A DNA stretch of 64,000 bases from Undibacterium sp. (GCA_030645915.1 JAUSNO010000005.1:1-64000), one strand, 5' to 3'. Positions 9,892 through 19,388 are shown, counted from the first letter of the stretch. Notes: generated by a model from the sequence alone, not told the origin. Numbers and translations: made by a program.

Positions 9892-12525
9892 ATGTCAGAG
9901 CCAGAAAATAAACACACGCCGATGATGCAGCAGTATCTGCGTATCAAAGCAGATCATCCCAACACCTTGGTGTTTTATCGAATGGGTGATTTTTACGAAC
10001 TATTTTTTGATGATGCAGAAAAAGTCTCCAGACTTCTTGGCATCACTCTGACACAACGCGGTATGTCCAACGGCGCGCCGATTAAAATGGCAGGTATTCC
10101 GTTTCATTCGCTTGAGCCATATCTCGCCAAACTGGTGAAGGTTGGGGAATCCGCTGCGATATGCGAGCAAATAGGTGATCCGGCAACGAGTAAAGGGCCA
10201 GTTGAACGCAAAGTCATGCGCGTGATTACACCAGGGACACTTACTGATACAGATCTGTTGCCCGCCAAATCAGAGCGTCCTCTACTATCGGTTTGCATGC
10301 TGCAACAACGCAAGACAATCACAGTTGGTCTGGCTTGGTTATCGCTCGCCAGTGGCGCGCTCAAACTCATGGAGTTCATCACTGATGAAAAGTCCTTGGG
10401 TAACCGTTTATTGCAAGAATTGGAAAGAATCTCGCCGGCAGAAGTTTTGCTCTCTGCCGGAACCCTTTTGCTTGATCAACATCAAGCAGCACTACCAGGG
10501 AAATTTTCAGAGGTCCCGGACTGGCACTTCGACCTTAAGCAAGGACAAAAGACGCTGCAAGACCAGATGGCGACAACATCGCTAACTGGTTTTGGTGTAG
10601 AAAATTTAAGCTCTGCTTTAGGCGCAGCGGGTGCTTTACTGCGTTATGCCGAGACGACGCAAGGTCGCGGCTTAAAACACGTGAACAGCTTGACGGTTGA
10701 ATCGGAAAATGAGTTCATCGGTCTTGATACTGCAACACGGCGAAATTTAGAACTAACAGAAACCTTGCGCGGACAAGAATCCCCTACGCTCTTTTCTTTA
10801 CTCGACAACTGCCGCACTGCGATGGGTTCGCGCCTGCTGCGCCATTGGCTACATCACGCAAGACGCGATCAGAATATCGCTCGTGCGCGCCACAATGCCA
10901 TTAAAGCGTTGATTCAGGCTGACTCAACCGCTGGGCTATCCACAACCTTGACTGCGGTACCTGACATAGAGCGCATCACGACCCGCATTGCGCTTCAGTC
11001 TGCCCGACCAAGGGACTTGGCTGGTTTGCGCGATGGTTTGCAGCATCTGCCAACCGTGCGTACCTATGTCGCCATGTGCGTAGAAGACAGCCACACCAGC
11101 TTACTTACTCAAATATTAACTGACTTGGCAACGCCTGTGGAATGCCTGGATTTGCTCGATCGCAGTTTGATGCAACAACCTGCGACCATGGTCCGTGATG
11201 GCGGAGTAATCGCGACTGGTTTCGATGCCGAGCTGGACGAACTGCGTGCACTATCAGAAAATGCTGGCCAGTTTTTGATCGATCTGGAAACCTCGGAACG
11301 GGCGCGAACGGGCATTGCCAATCTGCGGGTTGAATACAATAAAGTACATGGTTTTTATATCGAGGTAACCAACGGACAAACGGACAAAGTGCCGGACAAT
11401 TACCGTCGCCGCCAAACCTTGAAAAATGCCGAACGCTATATTACGCCGGAGCTTAAAGCCTTCGAAGATAAGGCATTGTCTGCACAAGAACGCTCACTTG
11501 TACGAGAGAAAGTCCTCTATGAAAAAGTGTTACTCGATTTGCTGCCGCATATCAGCACCTTGCAGGCAATAGCACACGCCATCGCGCAAATCGATACGCT
11601 GGTAAGTCTGGCCAATCACGCCACAAAAAACAATTGGTGCGCGCCACAGTTAATTGAGGAACCGGTGCTCAACATACAGCAAGGCCGCCATCCGGTCGTA
11701 GAGAATCAGATAGAACGTTTTATTGCCAACGATTGCCAGCTAAGCAATGATCGTAAATTATTATTGATTACTGGCCCCAACATGGGTGGTAAATCCACTT
11801 TTATGCGCCAGGTTGCCTTGATTACCCTTCTGGCTTATGTAGGCAGCTATGTCCCTGCAGCGCAAGCCACTATCGGCCCGATTGACCGCATATTTACGCG
11901 CATAGGTGCGGCCGATGATCTGGCTGGCGGCCGCTCTACCTTCATGGTAGAGATGACAGAGTCAGCTGCGATTCTTAATGGCGCAACGGAGCAATCATTG
12001 GTACTGATGGATGAAGTCGGACGCGGCACCTCAACCTTCGACGGCTTGGCGCTGGCATGGGCGATTGCCCGTCATCTGATTCAGTCGTCAAAAAGTTACA
12101 CCCTGTTTGCGACACATTATTTTGAACTGACGCAATTACCAGACCTGCATCCTAGTGCAGAGAATGTACATCTCTCGGCCATTGAACATAAAGAAAAAAT
12201 TGTGTTTTTACACGCGGTACAAGCCGGACCAGCTTCACAAAGCTATGGTTTGCAAGTAGCGCAATTGGCTGGCATACCGCAGGCGGTAATACGCTCAGCC
12301 AGAAAACATCTGGCTGAACTGGAAACACACTCGCTGCAAACAACGCCGCAGTTTGATTTATTTTCAAACAGCATCAGCACTCCGACTTCCGACGAGCAGA
12401 TAACCGAAGTCAATCCAGATACGCCATTGATGGATGCAATGGATGCGCTAGATCCAGATTCGCTCACACCAAGAGAAGCCCTGGAAGCGCTGTATCAGTT
12501 GAAAAAAATCGCAGAGTCCTTATAG
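9892..12525 (+). CDS. mutS: DNA mismatch repair protein MutS
   Basis: Cytoplasmic ATPase of 877 residues that finds mispaired bases and starts mismatch repair with MutL. The N-terminal mismatch-reading domain contains the Phe-X-Glu motif ([11 protein letters not shown], about 27-37). The connector, lever and clamp domains follow. The C-terminal ABC-type ATPase has Walker [10 protein letters not shown], the Walker B region [16 protein letters not shown] and an FATHY segment. The extreme C-terminus ([14 protein letters not shown]) matches the helical tetramerisation element. Length is normal. The gene stands alone; neither mutL nor recA is in the window. A palindromic repeat lies just downstream in place of an obvious terminator. 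Confidence 0.98.
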   Translation: MSEPENKHTPMMQQYLRIKADHPNTLVFYRMGDFYELFFDDAEKVSRLLGITLTQRGMSNGAPIKMAGIPFHSLEPYLAKLVKVGESAAICEQIGDPATSKGPVERKVMRVITPGTLTDTDLLPAKSERPLLSVCMLQQRKTITVGLAWLSLASGALKLMEFITDEKSLGNRLLQELERISPAEVLLSAGTLLLDQHQAALPGKFSEVPDWHFDLKQGQKTLQDQMATTSLTGFGVENLSSALGAAGALLRYAETTQGRGLKHVNSLTVESENEFIGLDTATRRNLELTETLRGQESPTLFSLLDNCRTAMGSRLLRHWLHHARRDQNIARARHNAIKALIQADSTAGLSTTLTAVPDIERITTRIALQSARPRDLAGLRDGLQHLPTVRTYVAMCVEDSHTSLLTQILTDLATPVECLDLLDRSLMQQPATMVRDGGVIATGFDAELDELRALSENAGQFLIDLETSERARTGIANLRVEYNKVHGFYIEVTNGQTDKVPDNYRRRQTLKNAERYITPELKAFEDKALSAQERSLVREKVLYEKVLLDLLPHISTLQAIAHAIAQIDTLVSLANHATKNNWCAPQLIEEPVLNIQQGRHPVVENQIERFIANDCQLSNDRKLLLITGPNMGGKSTFMRQVALITLLAYVGSYVPAAQATIGPIDRIFTRIGAADDLAGGRSTFMVEMTESAAILNGATEQSLVLMDEVGRGTSTFDGLALAWAIARHLIQSSKSYTLFATHYFELTQLPDLHPSAENVHLSAIEHKEKIVFLHAVQAGPASQSYGLQVAQLAGIPQAVIRSARKHLAELETHSLQTTPQFDLFSNSISTPTSDEQITEVNPDTPLMDAMDALDPDSLTPREALEALYQLKKIAESL

Positions 12526-12554
12526 CGCGATCAAATGCAACAATCTTTAAATAA

Positions 12555-12636
12555 GCATGCCCCAGAACGCAATCCCCATGCGCTTCTTCAGCCTATCGGC
12601 TCTGAGAACCGCATGGGGATTGCGCTACTGGCATGC
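12555..12636. repeat. Dispersed palindromic repeat, copy A
   Basis: The core arms GCAATCCCCATGCG and CGCATGGGGATTGC are perfect inverted copies around a loop containing CTTCTTCAGCCTATCGGC. Weaker outer arms (GCATGCC/GGCATGC) extend it. It sits 30 bases after the mutS stop. The same core recurs near 23.9, 35.9 and 56.0 kb, so this is a family of interspersed palindromes. There is no U-run, so a simple terminator role is doubtful. Confidence 0.85.
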
Positions 12637-12696
12637 CACTAATTGAGATTTGCATGCTCAAGAGTCATCAGATTGAATTTTCTTTAGTCGCAACGA

Positions 12697-12727
12697 CAAA
12701 AAAAGCAGCACCGAAGTGCTGCTTTTC
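12697..12727 (-). terminator. Rho-independent terminator of slyD
   Basis: AGCAGCAC and GTGCTGCT form a perfect 8-bp stem with a CGAA/TTCG tetraloop. On the minus strand the stem is followed by a run of T, 14 bases after the slyD stop. Confidence 0.9.
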
Positions 12728-12740
12728 TAATTTGTCACTA

Positions 12741-13280
12741 TTAATGAATCGGATGGCTGCGGTATTCATTCCCCGCATCATCCTCATCATCTTCGTCGTC
12801 ATGGTGGCCATGCGCACCGTGAACGTGACCGTGAGCGATTTCTTCATCGGTAGCTTCACGAACATCAGCAACGTTCAGAGTAAAGCGCAAAGCCATTCCT
12901 GCCAAGGGATGATTGCCATCCAGCACAACTTTATCGTCCGCGATATCGGTCACGGTAAAAATCAACGCGTCGCCATCGCCATCTCCCTCTGGCGTTCCTT
13001 CAAATTGCATGCCGACTTCAAGTGGTGTCGGTAAGTTTTTACGCTCTTCAACCTTGACCAGATCGGCATCGTATTCACCAAATGCATCTTCCGGCTCTAC
13101 CTGTATCGTGGTATCGAAACCAGCCACTTTTCCTTCAAGTGCCTCTTCGATTTTTGGCAAAGTGTTTTCGTATCCACCGTGCAAATACACCATCGGCTCC
13201 TGGCCGTCTTCAATCAGCGTATCCTGTGCATCTGACAGTTTATAATGCACAGTAACAACCGTATTTTTGGCAATCTTCAT
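12741..13280 (-). CDS. slyD: FKBP-type peptidyl-prolyl isomerase, SlyD-like
   Basis: Cytoplasmic prolyl isomerase and chaperone of 179 residues, in its family also a nickel/metal-binding protein that assists hydrogenase and urease maturation. The N-terminal FKBP half (VTVHYKLSDAQDTLIEDG) is interrupted by the insert-in-flap domain (about 70-125, including HPLAGMALRFTLNVADV). The C-terminal tail is rich in His and acidic residues (HGHVHGAHGHHDDEDDEDD), fitting metal binding. AAGGAC precedes the ATG, and a strong terminator follows. It is transcribed divergently from roxA. Confidence 0.94.
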   Translation of the reverse strand: MKIAKNTVVTVHYKLSDAQDTLIEDGQEPMVYLHGGYENTLPKIEEALEGKVAGFDTTIQVEPEDAFGEYDADLVKVEERKNLPTPLEVGMQFEGTPEGDGDGDALIFTVTDIADDKVVLDGNHPLAGMALRFTLNVADVREATDEEIAHGHVHGAHGHHDDEDDEDDAGNEYRSHPIH

Positions 13281-13311
13281 GCTAAGTCCTTAAAATTTAT
13301 TTCGCAGACGA

Positions 13312-13317
13312 ATTATA
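13312..13317 (-). promoter_or_regulatory. Likely -10 box of slyD
   Basis: TATAAT on the minus strand lies 32 bases before the slyD start, in the gap shared with divergent roxA. No good -35 match stands at 17 bases, so the call rests on the -10 hexamer alone. Confidence 0.4.
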
Positions 13318-13353
13318 CCGTTTGTCTCGCATAGCCAACTCGAATATCCGAAT

Positions 13354-14502
13354 ATGAAAAAAAATTCTGCCCAATTACCGCTTTTAGGCGGACTTACGCC
13401 TGACCAGTTTTTCAGTGAATACTGGCATAAGAAGCCTCTGCTCATACGCCAGGCAATTCCAGGGTTCACCCCACTACTCAGCGCCGAAGAATTATTTGAT
13501 CTGGCCAGCAAAGATGATGTCGAATCACGATTGATCAGTTTTTTCAAGCAACATTGGGAAATGAAAAATGGTCCGTTTGAGCAATTGCCGCTCAAAGAAA
13601 AAAAGGATTGGACCTTATTGGTTCAAGGAGTCAACCTGCACAATCGGGAAGCAGATGCATTGTTACGTCAGTTCCGCTTCATCCCAGATGCACGGCTTGA
13701 CGACTTGATGATCAGTTATGCCAAGGATGGTGGTGGCGTTGGTCCGCATTTTGATTCTTATGACGTGTTTTTGTTACAGGCGCATGGCCAACGTCGCTGG
13801 AACATAGGCGCGCAAAAAGATCTATCTTTAATCAAAGGCATGCCTTTAAAAATTTTAAGCAACTTCAAAGCAGAACAAGAATTTGTACTTAATCCTGGAG
13901 ACATGCTGTATCTACCGCCGCACTATGCGCATGACGGCATCGCGATCGGTGATTGCATGACATATTCAATCGGTTTTCGTGCCCCTTCTTTCCAAGAGAT
14001 CGGCGAGAGCTTCTTACAATTCATGTCTGATTCAATCGACTTACCAGGACGATACGCTGATCCAGAATTAAAAGTCAGTGCGCACCCCGCGGAAATCAGT
14101 CAGACAATGCTCAGCGCCATTTCGGAAGAATTAGAAAAAATCAAGTTCACTAAAGATGACATGACGATTTTTTTAGGGGAGCATCTTACCGAGCCAAAAT
14201 CCACTGTTTTTTTTACATCACCTGAAAAAGTACTGACACCTAAAAAGTTTGCATTGTCAGCGCAAAAAAATGGCGTATCACTATCATTAAAAACACAGAT
14301 GCTATACAAAGGAAAAAATGTTTTTATTAATGGCGAATCGTTTTCGGTAGGGAAAGAAGACAAGTTAATTCTAAGTAAGTTAGCCGATCAGCGCTTCCTC
14401 AATGGCACAGACATTAAATCCATTTCAAATGATGTTCTGGAAGCATTTTGCATATGGTATGAAGATGGATGGCTAGAATTGGATACACACGTAAACGAAT
14501 AA
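13354..14502 (+). CDS. roxA: Ribosomal protein uL16 arginine hydroxylase (JmjC/cupin)
   Basis: Fe(II)/2-oxoglutarate-dependent oxygenase of 382 residues, matching the YcfD/RoxA family that hydroxylates an arginine in ribosomal protein uL16. The N-terminus TPDQFFSEYWHKKPLLIRQA is the family signature. The iron ligands are visible as H132 and D134 (GPHFDSYDVF) and H193 (PPHYAHDG). The C-terminal part (about 240-382) corresponds to the dimerisation and winged-helix region. It is divergent from slyD, and no terminator is evident after it. The substrate assignment rests on family membership. Confidence 0.92.
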   Translation: MKKNSAQLPLLGGLTPDQFFSEYWHKKPLLIRQAIPGFTPLLSAEELFDLASKDDVESRLISFFKQHWEMKNGPFEQLPLKEKKDWTLLVQGVNLHNREADALLRQFRFIPDARLDDLMISYAKDGGGVGPHFDSYDVFLLQAHGQRRWNIGAQKDLSLIKGMPLKILSNFKAEQEFVLNPGDMLYLPPHYAHDGIAIGDCMTYSIGFRAPSFQEIGESFLQFMSDSIDLPGRYADPELKVSAHPAEISQTMLSAISEELEKIKFTKDDMTIFLGEHLTEPKSTVFFTSPEKVLTPKKFALSAQKNGVSLSLKTQMLYKGKNVFINGESFSVGKEDKLILSKLADQRFLNGTDIKSISNDVLEAFCIWYEDGWLELDTHVNE

Positions 14503-14736
14503 AAAATTTGTGGTTAAAAATGTATTTTTATAAAGAAAACTCTTATTTCACTAAGTACTTTGCGGTATTTCTTTAAAAAAACTGTCATTTACAAAAAATA
14601 GTGCCTTTATTCAGGTTAAAAAACGAATCTTTCACTATTCGATTACCAAAAATATCATTATAATTCCGGGTTAGGAAAGTTTCGAAGAGACTAAGTATAT
14701 ATTTTGTATTTAATCTACGAATTAGCCTATTGAGCG

Positions 14737-14754
14737 ATAATTACCGGTAATTAT
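14737..14754. promoter_or_regulatory. Perfect 18-bp palindrome, operator candidate
   Basis: ATAATTACCGGTAATTAT is a perfect palindrome centred on ACCGGT. It ends 16 bases before the likely -10 box of the lipoprotein gene, so a bound protein would cover the -35 region. The regulator is unknown. Confidence 0.55.
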
Positions 14755-14770
14755 TCATCGCAAAAGTTTA

Positions 14771-14776
14771 TATAAT
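14771..14776 (+). promoter_or_regulatory. Likely -10 box of the Ala-rich lipoprotein gene
   Basis: A perfect TATAAT sits 28 bases before the ATG, giving a leader of about 20 bases. No consensus -35 is visible because that position falls within the palindrome, as expected if an activator or repressor acts there. Confidence 0.5.
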
Positions 14777-14804
14777 TTTTGACCTATTTTTTGAAAGCAC
14801 AAAC

Positions 14805-15023
14805 ATGAAAAAATCACTCTTGCTCGTTTCCCTGTTAGCAATCGCTTTGACAGCATGCAACAAACCAGCTGAAACTCCAGTTGCACCAGCTCCAACAGTT
14901 GAAGCTACAGCAGCTTCTACAGTTGAAGCAGCAGCTTCTACTGTTTCAGCAGCAGCAGCAACAGTTGATGCAGCAGCAGCTTCAGTTACTGCAGCAGCAG
15001 CTTCAGTTGCAGCTTCTAAGTAA
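14805..15023 (+). CDS. Small Ala-rich repeat lipoprotein
   Basis: A 72-residue protein with a lipoprotein signal peptide: a KK start, a hydrophobic core and lipobox LTAC with C18 as the lipidated cysteine. The mature part is almost only Ala, Thr, Val and Ser with a near-heptad pattern (STVEAAASTVSAAAATVDAA), followed by two ASVTAAAASVAAS-type units. This could form a short coiled coil, broadly like the small Lpp-type outer-membrane lipoproteins, but it lacks the Lpp C-terminal lysine motif and ends in SK. The gene has its own promoter elements and a strong terminator, so it is probably real and well expressed. The function is unknown. Confidence 0.75.
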   Translation: MKKSLLLVSLLAIALTACNKPAETPVAPAPTVEATAASTVEAAASTVSAAAATVDAAAASVTAAAASVAASK

Positions 15024-15035
15024 TTCTTTACTTAG

Positions 15036-15068
15036 AAAAAGCCAGCTTTAGGGCTGGCTTTTTTTTGT
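15036..15068 (+). terminator. Rho-independent terminator of the Ala-rich lipoprotein gene
   Basis: AAGCCAGC and GCTGGCTT form a stem with a 6-base loop, followed by eight T residues, shortly after the stop codon. Confidence 0.93.
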
Positions 15069-15107
15069 CTAAAATTTCTGTATTTCAAAAAAATCATTCA
15101 AAAAAAA

Positions 15108-15133
15108 CGAGTTATTAAATAACTCGTTTTTTA
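15108..15133 (-). terminator. Probable terminator of bamC
   Basis: ACGAGTTATT and AATAACTCGT pair almost without a loop and are flanked by A-runs and T-runs on both sides, so the hairpin could work in either direction. It lies just after the bamC stop. Confidence 0.75.
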
Positions 15134-15154
15134 TTTTTACCAACTTGATTTAAG

Positions 15155-16318
15155 TTATTTTAATTGGTCACTCAACAATTGAAGGATTTTTTCAGCGATA
15201 GGAGATGAGTCCACTTTACCGTCTTCACCATGCACGGTAACGTGACTAACATCACCTGTTTCTTTTACATATACACGATATTTCTGGGTATTTTTGGTGG
15301 CATCAGTTGCCCCCCATGAGAACAATTTTGAAAAGAAACCTTCGCTTGCGCCCTTAGTTTTAGCGTCAACATCTTGATCAATATATCGAACAAAATACAA
15401 ACCTTTCGAGCGATCACGATCTTCAACGGTGAAACCAACACGGTCAAGAGCAAGTCCGACGCGGCGCCAGGAACGATCAAAGCCCTCATCTGTCTCAATG
15501 TAACTCAAATTCTCAGCCTTCAAGAGCTTGGCGCGAGCCTTCACAGGAGATGTAGAGCTCACTGCCGATTTAGCGCTATCTACGTCCGAACCAAGGCGCA
15601 CCATTAAGCGTGACAAAAATTCAGCCTCAAGTCCGCTATCTGAGGGTCTAGGCGACCACACCGTCGATTCTTTTTGCGTTCCAACCAAGACTTCCTGAGC
15701 GCCACGATGGCTGATGTAAATTTCTACGTTACCATTTGCCGTACGTTCGATACGCGTGCGAAATTTATCCCTCTCACCAGTGGAATAAAGCGAATCGAGA
15801 ACCTTGCCCAAAGTACGTCGAATAACATCCTGAGGAATTTTTGCGCGATTTTCTGCCCAATCAGTTTCCATCACACCTGAATCTTGATTTTCGACATTAA
15901 TCAAAAAACCAAGTTCTTGCCAAAAATCTTTCAATTGCGGCCACAAAATTTCCGGTGTCTGATTAACAACCAGCCAGCGCTGCGAGCCATCGCGCTCTAT
16001 CCGCATCTCCTTTAACTGTAAAGGAGCAACTACGCCATTCGCTGAAGCCAGAGTTTTATTATTTTTTTGCAAATTATAACTGGAAGCTGTCGCACTACCT
16101 TGATTCGCCTCTGGAATCCCGAACCGATTATCTCTCCGTATTTGAGTCAAATCTGGAGGAACATCCAATGCAGCCGTAGTCGCCTTACTTGCGCTTTTAT
16201 AATCAATATGGTTTGGCTCAAGGATATTACTGACAGTACTACAAGCACTCAAACTGATCACGCCAGCCAGTGCTAAAGCACTCGTTATCCCATTTTTAGC
16301 AACAAAGCTTTTTGCCAT
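15155..16318 (-). CDS. bamC: Outer membrane assembly lipoprotein BamC
   Basis: Lipoprotein of 387 residues, a partner of the BamA beta-barrel assembly complex. The signal peptide ends in lipobox LSAC (C26). The long unstructured start after it (YKSASKATTAALDVPPDLTQ) is the conserved segment that contacts BamD in this family. Two helix-grip domains follow (about 105-225 and 255-385), the second with EGFDRSWRRVGLALDRVGFTV. Its position directly downstream of dapA on the same strand matches many beta- and gammaproteobacteria (dapA-nlpB). The terminator listed after it ends the unit. Confidence 0.92.
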   Translation of the reverse strand: MAKSFVAKNGITSALALAGVISLSACSTVSNILEPNHIDYKSASKATTAALDVPPDLTQIRRDNRFGIPEANQGSATASSYNLQKNNKTLASANGVVAPLQLKEMRIERDGSQRWLVVNQTPEILWPQLKDFWQELGFLINVENQDSGVMETDWAENRAKIPQDVIRRTLGKVLDSLYSTGERDKFRTRIERTANGNVEIYISHRGAQEVLVGTQKESTVWSPRPSDSGLEAEFLSRLMVRLGSDVDSAKSAVSSTSPVKARAKLLKAENLSYIETDEGFDRSWRRVGLALDRVGFTVEDRDRSKGLYFVRYIDQDVDAKTKGASEGFFSKLFSWGATDATKNTQKYRVYVKETGDVSHVTVHGEDGKVDSSPIAEKILQLLSDQLK

Positions 16319-16401
16319 TTGAAAATCCCTACAAATTGTTATCGATCAAAATCTAAATAAAGGCTAATTAGGCTAAACACTTCAAGCCTGCAAAGACGAC
16401 G

Positions 16402-17280
16402 TTATTGCAATACACCCGATTCGCGCAAAGCGGCACGAACAGTATCATGATACTGTTCAGACAAGGAAACCAAAGGCAAACGTATGCCAGATGGGATTAA
16501 GCCCATCTCCGTCATCGCCCACTTCACAGGCAAGGGATTGGGTTCAATAAATAACTTATTATGCAAAGGGATCATTCGATTATTTATCAAAATTGCTTCT
16601 GCAATATCGCCGCGCATCGCAGCCGAACACATCTCGTGCATTGCACGCGGTGCAACGTTAGCTGTCACTGAGATATTTCCCTTACCACCACAGAACATTA
16701 ATGCCATGGCAGTAGGATCATCGCCCGAATATACGGCAAAAGAGGCTGGTGCCTGGCGAATCAAATCTGTATCTCGCCCAATATTACCACTCGCTTCTTT
16801 AACGCCGATGATTCCTGGAACCTGTGCCAAACGCAACATTGTTTCATTGGACATATCAGCAACAGTGCGTCCCGGCACGTTATACAAAATCATGGGAATA
16901 TCGACAGATTCTGCAATTTTCTTAAAATGCTGATACATCCCCTCTTGTGTCGGCCGATTATAATAAGGCACCACCTGCAGGGAAGCGTCCGCTCCGATAT
17001 TTTTTGCAAAGGTAGTGAGGGCGATTGCTTCTGCAGTCGAATTACCACCAGAACCAGCGATGATAGGAATGCGTTTATTGGCATGCTCGACAGTAACGCG
17101 AATCAATTCACAATGTTCTTCAACAGTAACCGTTGGCGACTCACCAGTAGTACCAACAATCACAATACCGTCGGTACCTTCAGCAATATGCCAATCAATC
17201 AGCTTGCGCAAACAAGGCAAATCGAGGCTACCGTCAGCATGCATGGGGGTCACAATAGCAACCAGACTTCCTTGTATCAT
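16402..17280 (-). CDS. dapA: 4-hydroxy-tetrahydrodipicolinate synthase
   Basis: Condenses pyruvate and aspartate semialdehyde in the lysine and meso-diaminopimelate pathway. The 292-residue TIM-barrel enzyme shows the GTTGESPT pyruvate-binding loop, the catalytic tyrosine in ILYNVPGRT and the Schiff-base lysine in GVKEASGN. I chose the ATG giving [13 protein letters not shown], which aligns with the family start; another ATG lies two codons upstream. It is followed by bamC at 83 bases. A methyltransferase gene on the same strand ends 83 bases upstream. Confidence 0.96.
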   Translation of the reverse strand: MIQGSLVAIVTPMHADGSLDLPCLRKLIDWHIAEGTDGIVIVGTTGESPTVTVEEHCELIRVTVEHANKRIPIIAGSGGNSTAEAIALTTFAKNIGADASLQVVPYYNRPTQEGMYQHFKKIAESVDIPMILYNVPGRTVADMSNETMLRLAQVPGIIGVKEASGNIGRDTDLIRQAPASFAVYSGDDPTAMALMFCGGKGNISVTANVAPRAMHEMCSAAMRGDIAEAILINNRMIPLHNKLFIEPNPLPVKWAMTEMGLIPSGIRLPLVSLSEQYHDTVRAALRESGVLQ

Positions 17281-17363
17281 AGTCATGTCAGTGCAGGAAA
17301 AAAGTAAAACCCTGATTGTATCGGATCACCCACTTGTGTGGGCGAGAATCGTTTGAAAATGAA

Positions 17364-17963
17364 TCAAATACCATCCAGATGATCTCTCGAAGCGTCAATT
17401 GTTGAAGTGACTGAAATGGAGCGCAGACAAATACGCTGGACGATTGCGGGTTTAGGGTTATTTATTTGCCCATGTTCGTAAGCGATGCATTGATTTTTTC
17501 GAGTGGACACTGGTTCAGACAAAAAACAATCGATAAGTTCCCCCGGTTGCAACAAAAAATCTCGACTCCTAGGACGTCCAAAGACTTCATTACCGGCAGC
17601 AAAGGTTTCGTAAATAAGGATTCCTTGTTCTTTCAATGAAAAAGTTAACATTGAAAGTAATGGTCGATAAAGATAATTGGTAACGATAATGGCAGAAAAC
17701 ATATCAGGATCAAATGGCCAATTTACTTTACCTGCATTACCACTGTCAGAATCCTGCGCTTCAAGATCAAACGGAAAACAGCGTGCGCCAAGCAACGCAA
17801 GTGGCGCTAACAAAGACGCATCCTTATCAAGCGCCCAAACATCATACCCAGCGTCTAGCAACAAACGGGAATGTCGCCCGCTTCCGCAGGCAAGATCAAG
17901 TACTGGACCTTGATTTTTTGGTATAAGGGGAAGGAAGCGACACACCCAAGGCGAAGCAATCAT
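17364..17963 (-). CDS. Class I SAM-dependent methyltransferase
   Basis: Small Rossmann-fold methyltransferase of 199 residues; the substrate is unknown. The SAM-binding motif I is clear (VLDLACGSGRHSRLLL), the acidic residue of motif II lies in VWALDKDASLLAP, and a later core strand reads SAIIVTNYLYRPLL. Related proteins are often labelled tellurite-resistance-like methyltransferases, but this is only a fold resemblance. I chose the ATG giving MIASPWVCRFLPLIP because the SPWV start is usual in this group. A TTG 69 bases further upstream in the same frame is also possible. It lies upstream of dapA on the same strand. Confidence 0.8.
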   Translation of the reverse strand: MIASPWVCRFLPLIPKNQGPVLDLACGSGRHSRLLLDAGYDVWALDKDASLLAPLALLGARCFPFDLEAQDSDSGNAGKVNWPFDPDMFSAIIVTNYLYRPLLSMLTFSLKEQGILIYETFAAGNEVFGRPRSRDFLLQPGELIDCFLSEPVSTRKNQCIAYEHGQINNPKPAIVQRICLRSISVTSTIDASRDHLDGI

Positions 17964-18059
17964 GTCGGCATATCCCAGGTACGGCTTTCGATCATCGAAG
18001 GATCTTCGTAGTGCGCGGTAAGTGCATGCCAAAGACTACGCGATCAGGATACATTGACT

Positions 18060-18716
18060 TTAACCCAACAAAAAAGTGAACGGTAAAATCAATAAGCCTA
18101 AGAAAGCATTTGCAATAATCATCATTGGTGCCATCCAGAAATGCAGAGCTTGAAGGTAAGCTAATCCCATGACGATAAAAAAACCATAGGGCTCTATCTG
18201 AGCAAATTTATAAGCCAACTTATTTGGCAACAAACTAAGGACTATCCGCCCTCCGTCAAGCGGTGGGATCGGAAATAAATTAAATGCAAATAACATTAAA
18301 TTAACGGAAACACCCGCTTGTGCCATCTTCAGGAAAAATTCGGCATCAATCCTCAAGGCATGCAAAATAACGACAAATATCATCCATAAAAGTGCCATGA
18401 CCAAATTGGCGGCTGGTCCGGCCAGCGCCACCCATGCCATTTGTTTCTTGGGTTTTCGTAAATTTCCAAAATTTACTGGCACTGGCTTGGCATAGCCAAA
18501 TAGAAATGGACTTCCTATCATGTACAGCACTGCAGGTATGACTATCGTACCCAAGGGATCAATATGCACTATAGGATTGAGGCTGACGCGTCCCTGGCTA
18601 TACGCAGTCATATCACCAAAATACTTGGCGACATAACCATGTGCGGCCTCATGTAAGGTAATCGCGAAGATTAAAGGCAAGGCATAAACCGCGATCGTTT
18701 GTATTATTTCATTCAT
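18060..18716 (-). CDS. Site-2 protease family (M50) membrane protein
   Basis: Polytopic membrane metalloprotease homologue of 218 residues. The zinc-binding HEAAH is at about 22-26 in ITLHEAAHGYVAKYFGD, and the third ligand region NLFPIPPLDGGRI is at about 147-159. Five or six hydrophobic segments are visible. It has no PDZ domain, so it belongs to the short group of rhomboid-like minimal S2P proteins and not to RseP. Its physiological substrate is unknown. It lies 48 bases downstream of the YciO-type gene on the same strand, a pairing often seen in Burkholderiales. Confidence 0.9.
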   Translation of the reverse strand: MNEIIQTIAVYALPLIFAITLHEAAHGYVAKYFGDMTAYSQGRVSLNPIVHIDPLGTIVIPAVLYMIGSPFLFGYAKPVPVNFGNLRKPKKQMAWVALAGPAANLVMALLWMIFVVILHALRIDAEFFLKMAQAGVSVNLMLFAFNLFPIPPLDGGRIVLSLLPNKLAYKFAQIEPYGFFIVMGLAYLQALHFWMAPMMIIANAFLGLLILPFTFLLG

Positions 18717-18764
18717 GACTGGGGCTTTGACAGAGTGGGTTTTACGAATTGAAAAGAGCGAAAT

Positions 18765-19388
18765 TTAAAGACCAAACAGCGTAGCATCTCCCCTCCCCTG
18801 ACGAATTAATTCTGGCACTTCACTGGTCATATCAATGACCGTGGTAGGAACCAGACTGCACGCCCCCCCGTCGATCACCAAATCGATTAGTTTTTCCAGC
18901 CGATCACGAATGATCTCCGGGTCCGTCAAGGGCTCGTCTTCATTTGGAAGAATGAGCGTAGTTCCCAGCATTGGCTGGCCCAACTCGTCTAACAAAGCAT
19001 GCGTAATACGATTTTCTGGTACCCGCAAGCCGATGGTTTTGCGCGAAGGATGGCTCAGTCGACGTGGCACTTCCTTGGTTGCCTCCAGTATCATCGTGTA
19101 AGGACCGGGCGTTGCCGCCTTGAGCAGGCGAAACTGTCGGTTGTCGATCTTTGCATACACTGCAATTTCCGACAAATCCCGACATAGCAAGGTCAAATGA
19201 TGTTTATCATCGACACCACGAATTCGCCGCAGACGAGTAACAGCGTCTTTATCGTCCAGATGACATACCAGGGCATAACAAGAATCTGTAGGCACCGCAA
19301 CGATGCCGCCTTGGTCGATAATCTGCACCGCTTGCTTGATCAAACGTAATTGAGGATTATCTGGATGAATTTGAAAAAATTGGCTCAT
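18765..19388 (-). CDS. YciO/Sua5/YrdC-type threonylcarbamoyladenylate synthase family protein
   Basis: Protein of 207 residues with the YrdC fold that binds nucleotide and dsRNA. The family makes threonylcarbamoyl-AMP for tRNA t6A modification, but this member resembles the YciO branch, whose activity in t6A synthesis is weak or uncertain. Visible features are the GGIVAVPTDSCYAL strand-loop (about 28-41), a KHHLTLLCRDLSE segment where TsaC has a KR-rich loop, the PGPYTMILEA strand, and the C-terminal VIDMTSE/LIRQGRGD. The context, PHP phosphatase upstream and S2P protease downstream, matches the common betaproteobacterial arrangement apart from htpX. Confidence 0.88.
   Translation of the reverse strand: MSQFFQIHPDNPQLRLIKQAVQIIDQGGIVAVPTDSCYALVCHLDDKDAVTRLRRIRGVDDKHHLTLLCRDLSEIAVYAKIDNRQFRLLKAATPGPYTMILEATKEVPRRLSHPSRKTIGLRVPENRITHALLDELGQPMLGTTLILPNEDEPLTDPEIIRDRLEKLIDLVIDGGACSLVPTTVIDMTSEVPELIRQGRGDATLFGL

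Larger units (their letters stand above)
14503..14804 (+). other. AT-rich gap before the Ala-rich lipoprotein
   Basis: Strongly AT-rich sequence with no credible gene. Near its right end are an 18-base perfect palindrome and a TATAAT box, both listed separately. I see nothing else that can be supported. Confidence 0.5.

Noticed and set aside
12555-12636. A terminator call for the palindrome after mutS
   Set aside because: The stem is strong but no U-run follows on either strand, and the same sequence recurs elsewhere in non-terminal positions, so a repeat is the better description.
12633-13034. A plus-strand frame opposite slyD
   Set aside because: It is a shadow of the His- and acid-rich SlyD coding sequence and includes the slyD terminator.
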